Assembly (NCBI RefSeq): GCF_000009625.1
Contig: NC_002678.2
Location: 5,612,001 to 5,676,000, forward strand
DNA: 64,000 nucleotides
Origin: Mesorhizobium japonicum MAFF 303099
GTDB lineage: Bacteria > Pseudomonadota > Alphaproteobacteria > Rhizobiales > Rhizobiaceae
Direction: 5' to 3'
In this document: piece by piece, positions 36,930-45,150 of the stretch
How the letters are laid out: each line of letters begins with the position of its first letter
Position numbering within the stretch: position 1 is the first letter of the stretch
Position numbers and translations under genes: made by a program
Notes under the pieces: generated by a model
The model's database searches: none
Told to the model about the DNA's origin: nothing
What the model saw: only the letters and a program-made list of their open reading frames with translations

Positions 36930-36942
36930 TTGTTGGACCAAG
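36930..36942. promoter_or_regulatory. GntR operator, proximal box
   Basis: TTGTTGGACCAAG is an exact inverse of the box at 37023-37035 and contains the palindromic core TTGG-N-CCAA. It lies 18 bases upstream of the regulator's TTG start, so binding should block its own expression. Confidence 0.65.
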
Positions 36943-37012
36943 GATAGTGTCGATCGAATAGGAAATCAATTGGTGGGTCGTAAAAGGCCAGAATGCAGCC
37001 GATCTTAGCTTA

Positions 37013-37041
37013 TTGACAGGCTCTTGGTCCAACAATATGGT
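37013..37041 (+). promoter_or_regulatory. Predicted uxuA promoter
   Basis: TTGACA (37013-37018), 17-base spacer and TATGGT (37036-37041), 26 bases before the uxuA start. The second GntR box fills the spacer. Confidence 0.6.
37023..37035. promoter_or_regulatory. GntR operator, uxuA box
   Basis: CTTGGTCCAACAA is the exact inverse of the box at 36930-36942, centred 93 bases away. It lies entirely between the -35 and -10 elements of the uxuA promoter, an arrangement expected to exclude RNA polymerase. Confidence 0.68.
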
Positions 37042-37066
37042 CGCCGCCTAACATTGAGGAGGCTTC

Positions 37067-38251
37067 ATGGAACAGTGCTGGCGCTGGTATGGTCCGGATG
37101 ATCCGGTGACACTCGATCATGTCAGGCAGGCCGGCGCCACCGGCGTTGTTTCGGCGCTTCACCACATCTATGATGGCAGGGCCTGGCCTGAGGCCGATGT
37201 GCTCGAGCGCAAACGGATCATCGAGGCCGCCGGCCTGACATGGTCGGTAGTCGAGAGCATCCCGGTCCACAATTCCTTCAAGATCGGCGCGCCGGAACGC
37301 GAGCGCTACGCCGGCTACTATCGCGACAGCATCCGCACGCTTGCCACGGCCGGCATCAAAACAATCTGCTACAATTTCATGCCGGTGGTGGACTGGACGC
37401 GCACCGACCTCATGTATCGCCTGCCGACGACCGGCTATGCCTTGCGTTTCGACGCCGTCGATTTTGCCGCCTATGATCTTTTCGTGCTGCAGCGCAAGGA
37501 TGGCGCGGCCAGCTATACGCCGGCGCGGATCGCCGAAGCCGAGAAGCGGCTGAAGGCGTTGACGTCGGAGCAGGTCGATCAGATCGAGCGCAACCTCATC
37601 GCCGGCCTGCCGGCAACCGAGCGCAAATATGACCGCGACAGTTTCCGCGAGGCGTTGGCGGAGTATGACGGAATCGGGCCGAAGGAGCTGCGCGACAACC
37701 TCGCCTGGTTCCTGCGCGAGATCATTCCGGTCGCAGAAGAGGAGGGGGTGCGCATGTGCATCCATCCCGACGATCCGCCCTTTTCGCTCTATGGCCTGCC
37801 CCGCGTCGTTTCGACCGCGCAGGATGCGCGCTTCATCCTCAACGCCGTCGACAGCCCGGCCAATGGGCTGACCTTCTGCACCGGCTCCTACGGCACGCGC
37901 GCCGACAACGACATCGTCGCCATGGTCAAGGAATTCGCCGACCGCATCCATTTCGTCCACCTGCGCAACATCACCATCGAGGAGGACGGCTCGTTCTATG
38001 AAGCCGAGCATCTCGAGGGCGGCACCGACATGGCGCATGTCATCCTGGCTCTGATGCAGGAGGAGGCACGCCGCCGCAAGGAGGGCCGCGCCGACTGGCG
38101 CATTCCGATGCGGCCGGACCATGGCCATCTGCTCGCCGATGACATCGGCAAGAAGAAGATCAATCCCGGCTACTCGTTGATCGGCCGGCTGAAAGGCCTC
38201 GCCGAACTGCGTGGCATCATGCGCGCCGTGGAGAAGTTCGGGCTGGCCTGA
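37067..38251 (+). CDS. uxuA: Mannonate dehydratase
   Basis: Converts D-mannonate to 2-keto-3-deoxygluconate in glucuronate degradation. It has 394 residues, the normal UxuA length. Recognisable segments are [95 protein letters not shown] and MRPDHGHLL, including the His and Cys residues that bind the metal. A strong AGGAGG lies seven bases before the ATG. Regulated by the divergent GntR. Confidence 0.96.
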
Positions 38252-38409
38252 TTAAATCTGTTGCCCAAGGTGTGTTGAGATTCAGGTCAGGCCGAGCCGA
38301 AAATGGTTGCTTTCGAGAACCGGAGCGGAGCGGACATTCGGGTCCGTGAGCACCGGAAGCGCAGAAAGCCGCCGTTTGCAGGCCGGCATCACCTGAATAT
38401 CAACATACC

Positions 38410-39270
38410 TCAATGCAGGTGCCTGAGCTTGTCGGGGTTTCGCACGACATAGATCGCCGCGATCTTCCCATCCTCGATGTCGAGTGCGGTGGTCTGGAAC
38501 TCGCCATCGGCTTCCAGGGAGACGAAACCCGGCAATCCGTTGATGAAACCGATGCGGACCAGCTTCGAGCCATGCGTGCGCAGCCAGGCCGCGACCTGTT
38601 CATACTGTCTCATCACGGCATCGAAGCCCAGGGCCGGCAGCGTGGCCGCCGGACGCTTGCCGCCACCGTCGGCATGCGCGATGACATCGGTCGCCAGCAT
38701 GGCGCCTAGCGCCTTCATGTCGCCGCTGCGCGAGGCCGTGAAGAAAGCCTCGGCAAGCGCCAGGCCGCGTTGCCTTTCCACCGTGAAGCGGGGCCGCGCC
38801 TCGCGGACATGGCCGCGTGCCCGGGCCGCGAGCTGGCGGCAGGCCGCCGGGTCGCGCTCGATGGCGGCCGCGACCTCGTCGAACCCGAGCCCGAACACGT
38901 CGTGCAGCATGAAGGCCGCCCGCTCGAGCGGAGACAGGCGCTCGAGCACCAGCATCAGCGGCAAGGTCACATCCTCCACCTCGTCCTCTTCCACAACGGG
39001 ATCGGGAAGCCAGGGGCCGACATAGGTCTCGCGTTTGTGCCGCGCGGATTTGAGCTGGTCGAGACACAGCCGTGTCACCGTGCGGCGCAGGAACGCCTCG
39101 GGCTCGCGAACAGCACTGCGGTCGGCCTTCATCCAGCGGATGAAGGCCTCCTGCACGGCATCCTCGGCGTCCGCCACCGAACCCAGCATGCGGTAGGCGA
39201 CGCGCATGAGCTTCGGCCGCAGCGGGGCGAAGCCCGCTGCGGCATCGTCCGGCGCTGAGCTTGTCAACAT
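38410..39270 (-). CDS. ECF sigma factor with SnoaL-like C-terminal domain (ECF41/SigJ-like)
   Basis: 286-residue extracytoplasmic-function sigma factor. Region 2 reads RVAYRMLGSVADAEDAVQEAFIRWM and region 4 LSPLERAAFMLHDVFGLGFDEVAAAIERDPAACRQLAARARGHV. A SnoaL/NTF2-like domain of about 95 residues follows (LALAEAFFTASRSGDMKALGAMLATDVIAHADGGG). In this group the C-terminal domain controls activity, and no separate anti-sigma factor is used. Such genes often lie beside carboxymuconolactone decarboxylase-like proteins; one is found at 44397, about 5 kb away, across an apparent insertion. Confidence 0.9.
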   Translation of the reverse strand: MLTSSAPDDAAAGFAPLRPKLMRVAYRMLGSVADAEDAVQEAFIRWMKADRSAVREPEAFLRRTVTRLCLDQLKSARHKRETYVGPWLPDPVVEEDEVEDVTLPLMLVLERLSPLERAAFMLHDVFGLGFDEVAAAIERDPAACRQLAARARGHVREARPRFTVERQRGLALAEAFFTASRSGDMKALGAMLATDVIAHADGGGKRPAATLPALGFDAVMRQYEQVAAWLRTHGSKLVRIGFINGLPGFVSLEADGEFQTTALDIEDGKIAAIYVVRNPDKLRHLH

Positions 39271-39435
39271 GGCTGACCCGCCGGATTTCGGATCGAGCCG
39301 CTACAGCCCCGGAACTCGGTCAAGACCGCCGTCCGACCGAGGTGAAGCCAGAGGGACACAGTCCACTTCACAGTCTGGACGCTGCCGGTTCAGCGCCAGT
39401 CCTGTTCTTTTGGCGATAACATCGGCGCAGCCTCA

Positions 39436-40026
39436 TCAACTGTTAGGTCGTACCCTGGCCGCCGATTTGTCGGCAAAGGCCGCAAGACGGGCGCGGGCGT
39501 CAGGCTGGGTGTTCACCACGCCCGCCACCACCGCCTCGGCATAGGCTGCATCCAGCGCCGACATGTTCTGCATATGGCTGACGGCTGAGCAGATGGCAAA
39601 GTTCGAAAGGGGCAAGTTCTGAGCCGCCTTGCGAGCCAGTTCCATCGCCCTTTCAAGGCTGGAGCTTTCGGTGATGTATTGCGCAAGTCCCAGATTGACT
39701 GCCTCCTGCCCCTGATAGACACGGCCTGTCAGCATCATGTCGATCACGCGCGACTTGCCGACGAGGTCGGCGACGCGGATCGTCGCACCGCCGCCCGTGA
39801 ATAGTCCGCGTTGACCCTCGGGCAGCGCAAAATACGTCGTCTGGTCCATCACCCGGATATGGGCAGCACTTGCAAGCTCCAGACCGCCGCCGACGACGGC
39901 GCCCTTCAGTGCGGCGATGACGGGGACGCCGCCGTACTCCATCTTGTTGAATGCCTCATGCCAACGCATGCAAAGATGCATGAACTCGGCCGGGCTGCGG
40001 TCAGCCTGATGATGCTCGACCATTGG
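39436..40026 (-). pseudogene. Enoyl-CoA hydratase/isomerase, 5'-truncated
   Basis: The crotonase fold is recognisable from [20 protein letters not shown] onward, with [24 protein letters not shown] (oxyanion-hole loop), [20 protein letters not shown] and [20 protein letters not shown]. The N-terminal 55-60 residues, including the first oxyanion-hole strand, are missing; the frame runs on to 40176 with unrelated codons. Without that strand the enzyme is not expected to work. Confidence 0.75.
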
Positions 40027-40492
40027 AAGTTGCCTACGCCACAGACTATGGGAGATAGTGACTTGGCGCGATCTGAATCCCATGGCTTTCATGCGCGTCT
40101 CAATTGCCTCCGCAGCCTTCTGGCGGGGGAGGATGAGCCAGGTGTTCAAGAGCCGACTTCTTGCTTCCGGCCTCAATCAAGCTGACAGTTGGGCGCACCG
40201 GGAACGACGGCTTCGGAAAGCCCTCCCTCACTTCGGAACAACAGAGAGAGGTCGTACGTGAACGGCAGCTTACCTCAAATCCTGAGCTGACGGTCCGGTA
40301 ACGGCCCTTAATGGCCCTTCCGCGCCTCGATTATCGCTCGCCTTTTAATTAGCCACAATGTTAGCACGGCTGATCCGCCGGGCTGCTGATTACGAGGTCA
40401 GTTTCGGTACTGCTAGGGTCGGATTCGCCCTTAGGGACATGCGGCGTCCAGGGTGATGACGGACGCCGCAATTCTCCCTCGCAGCGCGGATG
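40027..40492. other. Non-coding stretch with one repeat copy
   Basis: Degenerate sequence upstream of the truncated crotonase, then a region with no convincing gene. The only feature noticed is the direct repeat at 40344-40357, whose partner is at 44380-44393. Confidence 0.45.
40344..40357. repeat. Direct repeat, left copy, flanking the 40.3-44.4 kb islet
   Basis: TTTAATTAGCCACA, identical to 44380-44393. Similarity extends weakly on both sides: TGGCCCTTCCG...TCGATTATCG before it and AGCACG after it correspond to TGGCCTTACCG...TCGATAGGCG and AGCACG at the right copy. Confidence 0.5.
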
Positions 40493-41314
40493 CTAGCTCC
40501 GGAAAAAGGCCAGCAGATCGGCGTTGATAGTGTCCGCATGCGTCGTCGGCATTCCGTGCGGAAGGCCGGGATAGGATTTCAACGAGCCATGTTTGAGGAG
40601 CTTCCAGGACACCGCACCGGTCGTCGGGAACGGGCAAATCTGATCGTCTTCGCCATGCATGACCAGGACGGGGCATTCAATGACGGCAAGATCATCGTAG
40701 AACTCTGTCTCGGATAGCACACGAACGCACTCCCAATGGGCAATGGCGGCGCCCATCATACCTTGCCGCCACCAGTTCTGGCGGATGCCTTCAGAGACCA
40801 CCGCCCCAGGGCGGTTGAAGCCGTAAAAAGGAATGGTGATATCCTGGTAAAACTGCGAGCGGTGATAGGCGGTGCCATCACGAATGCTGTCGACTACCGC
40901 CTTTGGCACGCCGTTGGGGTTGCGATCCGACTGCATGAAAGTGGGTGGAATGGCGCTGATCAAGACCGCTTTGGAGACCTTGCCCTTGCCGTATCTTGCG
41001 ACATAGCGTGCCACCTCACCGCCACCGGTGGAGTGACCGATATGGATAGCGTCCTTCAGGCCGAGCGCCTGCACGACCGCTTCGGCATCCGCAGCATAGG
41101 TATCCATGTCGTGACCGTCCGCCGTCTGTGTTGAGCGGCCATGGCCACGGCGATCATGGGCAATTACCCGGAAGCCCTGAGCCAGGAAGAACATCATCTG
41201 CGAGTCCCAGTCGTCCGCCGACAGAGGCCAGCCATGGTGGAAGAACAGGGCTTGGCCTTTGCCCCAGTCCTTGTAAAAGATTTCGGTTCCGTCCTTGGTG
41301 GTAACGAAAGACAT
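40493..41314 (-). CDS. Alpha/beta hydrolase, non-heme haloperoxidase/esterase type
   Basis: 273-residue hydrolase close to cofactor-free chloroperoxidases and aryl esterases. Nucleophile elbow IGHSTGGGE (Ser95), acid MHGEDDQICP (Asp223 or 224) and His253 in GLPHGMPTTHADTINADLL form the triad. The oxyanion segment HHGWPLSADDW is typical. It is probably cytosolic, with no signal peptide. Peroxidase activity in this family is usually secondary to ester hydrolysis. It is divergent from an HTH-ATPase regulator, with a palindrome in the shared intergenic region. Confidence 0.88.
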   Translation of the reverse strand: MSFVTTKDGTEIFYKDWGKGQALFFHHGWPLSADDWDSQMMFFLAQGFRVIAHDRRGHGRSTQTADGHDMDTYAADAEAVVQALGLKDAIHIGHSTGGGEVARYVARYGKGKVSKAVLISAIPPTFMQSDRNPNGVPKAVVDSIRDGTAYHRSQFYQDITIPFYGFNRPGAVVSEGIRQNWWRQGMMGAAIAHWECVRVLSETEFYDDLAVIECPVLVMHGEDDQICPFPTTGAVSWKLLKHGSLKSYPGLPHGMPTTHADTINADLLAFFRS

Positions 41315-41406
41315 GATGATCTCCTTTGGGTTCGATCTGGTTGGGCAATCATCTGCCCGGGATGACGCTAGGCGGTTCCCAGTTCCGGCGACACTTAAAC
41401 GCCGCT

Positions 41407-41428
41407 AAAGCGCGCTAAATCGCGCTTT
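41407..41428. promoter_or_regulatory. Inverted repeat in divergent intergenic region
   Basis: AAAGCGCG (41407-41414), spacer CTAAAT and CGCGCTTT (41421-41428) are perfect 8-bp arms, with two CGCTAAA direct repeats overlapping. It lies 93 bases upstream of the hydrolase start and 63 upstream of the regulator start: a candidate operator for the HTH-ATPase. Confidence 0.45.
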
Positions 41429-41490
41429 GCCACGGGTTGGGCCGCAATCCGTGCTAAACCCTGGGAGTGTTGAAGGGAGCGCAGGCTGAA

Positions 41491-44202
41491 ATGGACGGCC
41501 AGATATTTCGCTTCGGCCCTTTTGAGATGCACCGCGAGCAGCGCCGCCTCTATCGGGACGGCAAGCTGTTGCAGTTGGGTAGCCGCGCCTTTGACATTCT
41601 CCAAATCCTGGTCATGAGAGCTGGCGAGGTTGTCAGACACGAAGAGTTGATCGCGATGGTATGGCCCGACACCTTCGTCGCCGAGAATAATCTGCGCGTG
41701 AATATGACGGCCTTGCGAAGGGCGCTTGGGCCCGAGGGCTCGCTAACCAATGGCCTGATCGCCAACGTGCCAGGTCGCGGCTACAGCTTCACAGCTCCAG
41801 TAGCGCATCAGACGGTTGAACATGCGCCAGACCGCCACGACAACAGCGAGGGATTGCGGACCCTGCCAAGGCCACTAGGCGCAGTATTCGGGCGCGACAC
41901 TGCGCTGGCCACGCTTGCCGGACAGGTGCCCAGCAGGCGGCTCGTTACGATAACTGGAGCCGGTGGCATAGGTAAGACCACATTGGTCTTGGCCGCTTCT
42001 CATCATCTGAGGAACGCATACCCAGACGGCGTCATTTTGGTCGATCTAGCCCCGATCAGTGATCCACAGTTGGTGGCGAGCGCAGTTGCGACCGCCCTTG
42101 GTCAGGCATTCCGCAACGAGAGCGTGGTATCCGAGCTCACCGCCGTTATTGCTGACCGCCGTATTCTGATAATTCTGGATAGCTGTGAGCACGTTGTCGA
42201 TCCTGCGGCACTTCTGTCCGAGCAACTCCTACAATCAACTTCGCGGCTGGGAATCATAGCCACGAGCCGGGAAGCGTTGCGCGCAGAGGGCGAGTGGGTC
42301 TTGCCGCTCTCACCGCTTGAACTCCCGGAAGACGACGCCAATGTTTCTGCTAAGTCGGCTCTTTCGTTCTCCGCAATCCAACTCTTTGTGAACCGGGCCT
42401 CAGCTGTCGGCGGCAGCTTCGTTTTTGACGATGCGAACGCGCCCTACATCGCCAACATATGCCGGCAGCTCGATGGCATCCCTCTAGCGCTCGAACTGGC
42501 GGCGAGCCGTGTTCAAACCCTTGGACCGAAAGTACTGGCCGCCTCACTCAACGACCGCTTTCACGTTCTGACCCGAGGCCGGCGCACCGCAGTGCCGCGT
42601 CATCAAACGCTGCGTGCCACGCTCGACTGGAGCTATCGGCTTTTAACCGCGTCGGAGCAGCATGTGCTATGCCGCCTCTCAACGCTGGTTGGCCGTTTCA
42701 CTTCGAAGGCTGCGACGACGGTTGCAGCCGATAGTGCCATTTCTGATTTTGAAATCGAAGAGGCCTTGGCTAATTTGGTTGCCAAGTCCTTGATTTCAGT
42801 CGACGCCAGCTATGATCACACGATCTTCCGGCTCGCAGATACAACGCGGGCCTACGCCGTTGAAAAGCTGGCGGAATCTGGAGAGCTTCGAAGGGTACAA
42901 AGAGCGCATGCGCGCTTCTTCCTGGAAGCTTTCGGAGAGGCTGAAGGGGACTTTGAGAACCTTCCTGCCATCGATTGGCTAAGGCTCTATGGTTGGCAGA
43001 TTGACGATTTGCGGGCGGCTCTTGATTGGGCGTTCGCACCCGGTGGAGACGATGCGTTGGGCGTCGAGCTTACCGCCATCGCAATCCCGCTCTGGCACCA
43101 ATTGTCCTTGCTGGACGAATGCCTCGGTCGCGTCGCGCAGGCGTTGAGCGCTCACTCGAAGGAAAGTCGTGACAAGCGTCGTATGCAGTTGCAAGCGGCA
43201 CTGGGCTGGCCGCAGATGGTTGCTGTTTCAGATTTCCCGAGCGGCGCGGACGCTTGGAAGGAGACGCTAGCGTTGGCGGAAACCCTCGGGGACATTGACT
43301 ATCAGCTTCGATCGCTTTGGGCACTTTGGGTCGATCGCACCAATAGCGCACAGCCCCGTGAAGCGATGGTCTTTGCTGACCGGTTCCGGAAACTTACCGA
43401 ATCTTCAAGAGGACGGAGTGACGACGCGGTCGCCGACCGCATGCAGGGCGCTACCTTTCACCTCTTGGGCCAGCAACCTCAGGCGCAGGCGTTGCTGGAG
43501 AAAATGCTGGCCAGTTATGACGAGCAATCGCACAGAAGGCACATCATTCGCTTCCAGTATGATCAGCGACTTTTGGCCGAGCTCGCTCTGTCCCGTGTCC
43601 TCTGGCTACGGGGGGAATCGGAAGAATCTCTTTTCCTTGTCGAGAAACTCATAGACCGAGCCAAGGTACTCAATCACGGCCCGACCTATGCGAATATTCT
43701 GGCCGAGGCAGCTTGCCCGATAGCCCTCATGGCAAACGATTTTTCGCTAGCTCAGAGGTTCATAGCATTGTTGCGTACCGAAACCCGGGCACGGTCAATG
43801 GATGTTTGGCGGACCTATGCCGACGCTTTCGAAGGCGAATTGCTCATCCGGCGCGGTGAGCCAAAGCTCGGCCTCGCCATGATGTATCCAGCATTGACCA
43901 AGCTCCGCGCCACAGGCTTTGTCCTTTACGATATGGCGTTCCGGGGGGTCGTCGCGGCCGGGCTAATGGCCGTTGGCGACAACGTCGAGGCCGCTACAGA
44001 GCTAGATCTAGCCGTGGCCCAGTGCGCCAAAACTGGCGAAGCATGGTGTTTGCCGGAACTCCAACGTATTCGGGCGGAGCTCCACGCTGCTGTCAAGGAA
44101 CAGCAGGCTGCAAAGAACCTTCTTCGGTCGGCCTCGGCATTGGCCTCTGCGCAAGGATCCGAGTTTTGGCTGGCTAGGATTGAAGCATCGCCAGCGTGGT
44201 AA
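41491..44202 (+). CDS. Winged-helix (OmpR-type) transcriptional regulator with STAND-like ATPase domain
   Basis: 903-residue regulator. An OmpR-type winged helix opens it (FRFGPFEMHREQRRLYRDGK, LGSRAFDILQILVMRAGEVV, LRVNMTALRRALG, NVPGRGYSFTAPV). An AAA/NB-ARC-like ATPase follows, with Walker A TITGAGGIGKTTLVLAA near residues 153-164, RRILIILDSCEHV (Walker B) and IATSREALRAEGEW. The rest is helical and TPR-like, probably a sensor. The ATG at 41491 has AGG six bases upstream; a GTG at 41467 is possible. GC content is lower than in flanking genes. It probably controls the divergent hydrolase. Confidence 0.88.
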   Translation: MDGQIFRFGPFEMHREQRRLYRDGKLLQLGSRAFDILQILVMRAGEVVRHEELIAMVWPDTFVAENNLRVNMTALRRALGPEGSLTNGLIANVPGRGYSFTAPVAHQTVEHAPDRHDNSEGLRTLPRPLGAVFGRDTALATLAGQVPSRRLVTITGAGGIGKTTLVLAASHHLRNAYPDGVILVDLAPISDPQLVASAVATALGQAFRNESVVSELTAVIADRRILIILDSCEHVVDPAALLSEQLLQSTSRLGIIATSREALRAEGEWVLPLSPLELPEDDANVSAKSALSFSAIQLFVNRASAVGGSFVFDDANAPYIANICRQLDGIPLALELAASRVQTLGPKVLAASLNDRFHVLTRGRRTAVPRHQTLRATLDWSYRLLTASEQHVLCRLSTLVGRFTSKAATTVAADSAISDFEIEEALANLVAKSLISVDASYDHTIFRLADTTRAYAVEKLAESGELRRVQRAHARFFLEAFGEAEGDFENLPAIDWLRLYGWQIDDLRAALDWAFAPGGDDALGVELTAIAIPLWHQLSLLDECLGRVAQALSAHSKESRDKRRMQLQAALGWPQMVAVSDFPSGADAWKETLALAETLGDIDYQLRSLWALWVDRTNSAQPREAMVFADRFRKLTESSRGRSDDAVADRMQGATFHLLGQQPQAQALLEKMLASYDEQSHRRHIIRFQYDQRLLAELALSRVLWLRGESEESLFLVEKLIDRAKVLNHGPTYANILAEAACPIALMANDFSLAQRFIALLRTETRARSMDVWRTYADAFEGELLIRRGEPKLGLAMMYPALTKLRATGFVLYDMAFRGVVAAGLMAVGDNVEAATELDLAVAQCAKTGEAWCLPELQRIRAELHAAVKEQQAAKNLLRSASALASAQGSEFWLARIEASPAW

Positions 44203-44379
44203 TTCCCGACAATTCAATCAATCACGGGCGCGAAGGGAAGCGTATACCGCTGATCGCCAGCGCAAACCACGCGCGTACCTAGGACGATCGTCGTCCGTCG
44301 AAAGCGACAGCACTGGGCAAACGATGAACAGCGGCAAGTGGCCTTACCGTACGCTTCGATAGGCGATCATGGCGCGCCG

Positions 44380-44393
44380 TTTAATTAGCCACA
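44380..44393. repeat. Direct repeat, right copy
   Basis: TTTAATTAGCCACA, identical to 40344-40357. Together the two copies bracket the hydrolase and HTH-ATPase pair. Confidence 0.5.
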
Positions 44394-44396
44394 CCA

Positions 44397-44876
44397 TCAG
44401 CACGTTGTGGCCACCCGGGCGGCCTTCACGGCAGCCGGATCGGCATAGAGGCCAAAACCGACGGCGATACGGTTCCAGGCGTTGATGATGTTGATCGTCA
44501 AGGTGAGCTTGATCTGCTCCTCCTCGGTGAAATGCGCCTTCAACTCTTCATAGGCGCCTGCGCGGCCGGTGTCTTCCGAAAGTCGGGTCAGCGCCTCGGT
44601 CCAGCCGAGTGCGGCGCGTTCGCGGTCGCTGTAGCAGGGCGCCTCGCGCCAGGCCGGCAAAAGGTAGATGCGCTGCTCGGTTTCCCCGTTCTCGCGCGCC
44701 TCGCTGGCGTGAAGATTGATGCAGTTGGCGCAGCCATTGATCTGCGAGCCACGCAGCTTCACCAGTTCGGTGAGGCTGTGCTCGAGGCTGGCGGCGGCGG
44801 AGAGCTCGATCGAGGAACGCTGCCATTTCTTCATCAGCGAAGGGGCGGCGGCGAAGAGGTCGATTTTTGCAGTCAT
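44397..44876 (-). CDS. Carboxymuconolactone decarboxylase/AhpD-like protein
   Basis: AhpD-like all-helical protein of 159 residues. The redox motif is GCANCINLHASEAR, with Cys49, Cys52 and His56 in the CxxC-xxxH pattern of alkylhydroperoxidase D. The C-terminal helix reads LTINIINAWNRIAVGFG. It probably takes part in peroxide or thiol redox reactions; the physiological partner is unknown. The start at 44876 (MTAKIDLFAAAPSLM) fits the family; the frame continues to 44963 but without support. Partners of this type commonly neighbour ECF41 sigma factors such as that at 38410. Confidence 0.88.
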   Translation of the reverse strand: MTAKIDLFAAAPSLMKKWQRSSIELSAAASLEHSLTELVKLRGSQINGCANCINLHASEARENGETEQRIYLLPAWREAPCYSDRERAALGWTEALTRLSEDTGRAGAYEELKAHFTEEEQIKLTLTINIINAWNRIAVGFGLYADPAAVKAARVATTC

Positions 44877-45150
44877 GGTGGGCTTGCTTCTGTTGGTGCC
44901 GACCACATGACGAGGCAGCATCTGCCAGTGTGACATGCCCGCCAGGACTTTTTTGTCCGCCATGCATCGTTCCCGTCAGTTGCTCCGGAATGCTTCGTGG
45001 CGTCGGCCAAGCCAGCTTCGACTGGTCACCGCCGTTGATGCGCACCAAGCGGCGGCCCACCGTCAGGCGTAACTTGCGCGGTGTCTAATATAAGAGCAGA
45101 ATTGAAGGCGTTTGAAGGAGATCGGCTCATAAGCAAATCGGGAGGAAACC

